Origin: Epiperipatus broadwayi
Lineage: Eukaryota > Onychophora > Udeonychophora > Euonychophora > Peripatidae
Assembly (NCBI GenBank): GCA_028023455.1
Contig: JAQFVV010006208.1
Location: 9,346,963 to 9,410,962, forward strand
Direction: 5' to 3'
DNA: 64,000 nucleotides
Positions 63,843-64,000 of the stretch are shown here, one piece after another. Made by a program: the position numbers and the translations under genes. Below the pieces are notes generated by a model. That model saw nothing but the letters and a program-made list of their open reading frames with translations, made no database searches and was not told the DNA's origin. The number at the start of each line of letters is the position of its first letter. Within the stretch, counting starts at the first letter, position 1.

Positions 63843-64000
63843 AGGTGTTTGAACTCAGACTTTCACACGACCTTCAACCATCCATGCTATCTCATACAAC
63901 TGTATATATGTGTGGAGATGATAATCTGGACCTACTGACGAGTGCTGGTTTAGCATGAAATATATATATTGGTGATTTATCTTTTCGACATGTGTGTAAT
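63843..64000. mobile_element. Family T subfamily 2 palindrome, cut by the window end
   Basis: The left part (GTTTGAACTCAGACTTTCACACG, CATGCTATCTCATACAACTG) is an inverted T tail. The right part holds the plus ribozyme and TTTATCTTTTCGACATGTG. The element continues past 64000. Confidence 0.7.
63923..63977 (+). ncRNA. Hammerhead ribozyme, family T (last copy)
   Basis: AATCTGGACCTA, CTGACGA (position 7 C tolerated), GTGCT-GGTTT-AGCAT (five pairs with one G.U), GAAA, TATATATA, TTGGTGATT. One stem I pair is broken (CCTA/TTGG). The core is intact. Confidence 0.68.

Overview
This is an AT-rich (roughly 70 %) animal nuclear window, almost certainly from an invertebrate. It has no bacterial operon structure and no long open reading frame. 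It is built from decayed retrotransposons, hAT and Merlin DNA transposons, tRNA-derived SINEs with target-site duplications (TSDs), foldback elements and minisatellites. I cannot name the species. The only candidate host-gene piece is a possible 3'-terminal coding exon at 44742-44869 (+).

The main content is a dense population of small non-coding repeats that carry type I hammerhead ribozyme (HHR) motifs: CTGANGA, stem II, GAAA, a very short stem III, an NUH cleavage site, and a stem I with an internal loop. I name six families. A: about 420 bp unit, tandem array at 9835-11687 plus a solo copy at 3076. B: about 435-455 bp unit, foldback pairs at 6336-7127, 25692-26679, 56506-57283 and 62856-63235. 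T: nearly 20 copies and fragments, with a B-box-like tail. E: tRNA-like head plus HHR relic, at 60112-60511 and, split by a B element, around 25541-26830. C (60737-60990) and D (48375-48580) are foldback elements with the HHR at the hairpin tip. A weaker candidate, F, lies at 53111-53310. Several are bounded by 11-16 bp TSDs, so whole arrays or palindromes were inserted in one retroposition-like event. In A, B, C, D and T stem III is a self-complementary sequence (ACCGGT, ACTAGT, ACCATGGT, ATACGTAT, ATGCAT), which suits cleavage as a dimer. This resembles animal retrozymes and HHR-bearing Penelope-like elements (PLEs) or SINE-like Sm-alpha repeats. A PLE-like reverse transcriptase fragment lies at about 27150-27550.

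Layout. 1-6300: AT-rich sequence, a solo A copy, and a TIR element (4339-5687) with a 238 bp internal duplication. 6336-9190: B foldback, then an inverted, stop-riddled BED-finger hAT transposase. 9835-11687: the A array. 13830-25100: T copies, two non-autonomous hAT elements, a MITE, a retroposed poly(A) sequence and LINE fragments. 25500-28960: E with B nested inside it, the PLE fragment, a second hAT transposase relic and a 93 bp minisatellite. 30400-38700: SINEs, LINE fragments (the longest, 36758-37850 on minus, keeps an FADD reverse-transcriptase motif) and T copies. 39000-48000: long AT-rich stretches, SINEs, the possible exon, a Merlin relic and a 365 bp tandem repeat. 48375-64000: D, F, B, E, C and T copies, LINE ends, SINEs and palindromes.

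Nothing in the window encodes a complete functional protein as far as I can see. The HHR elements would need reverse transcriptase supplied in trans, and PLE or LINE enzymes are the candidates.
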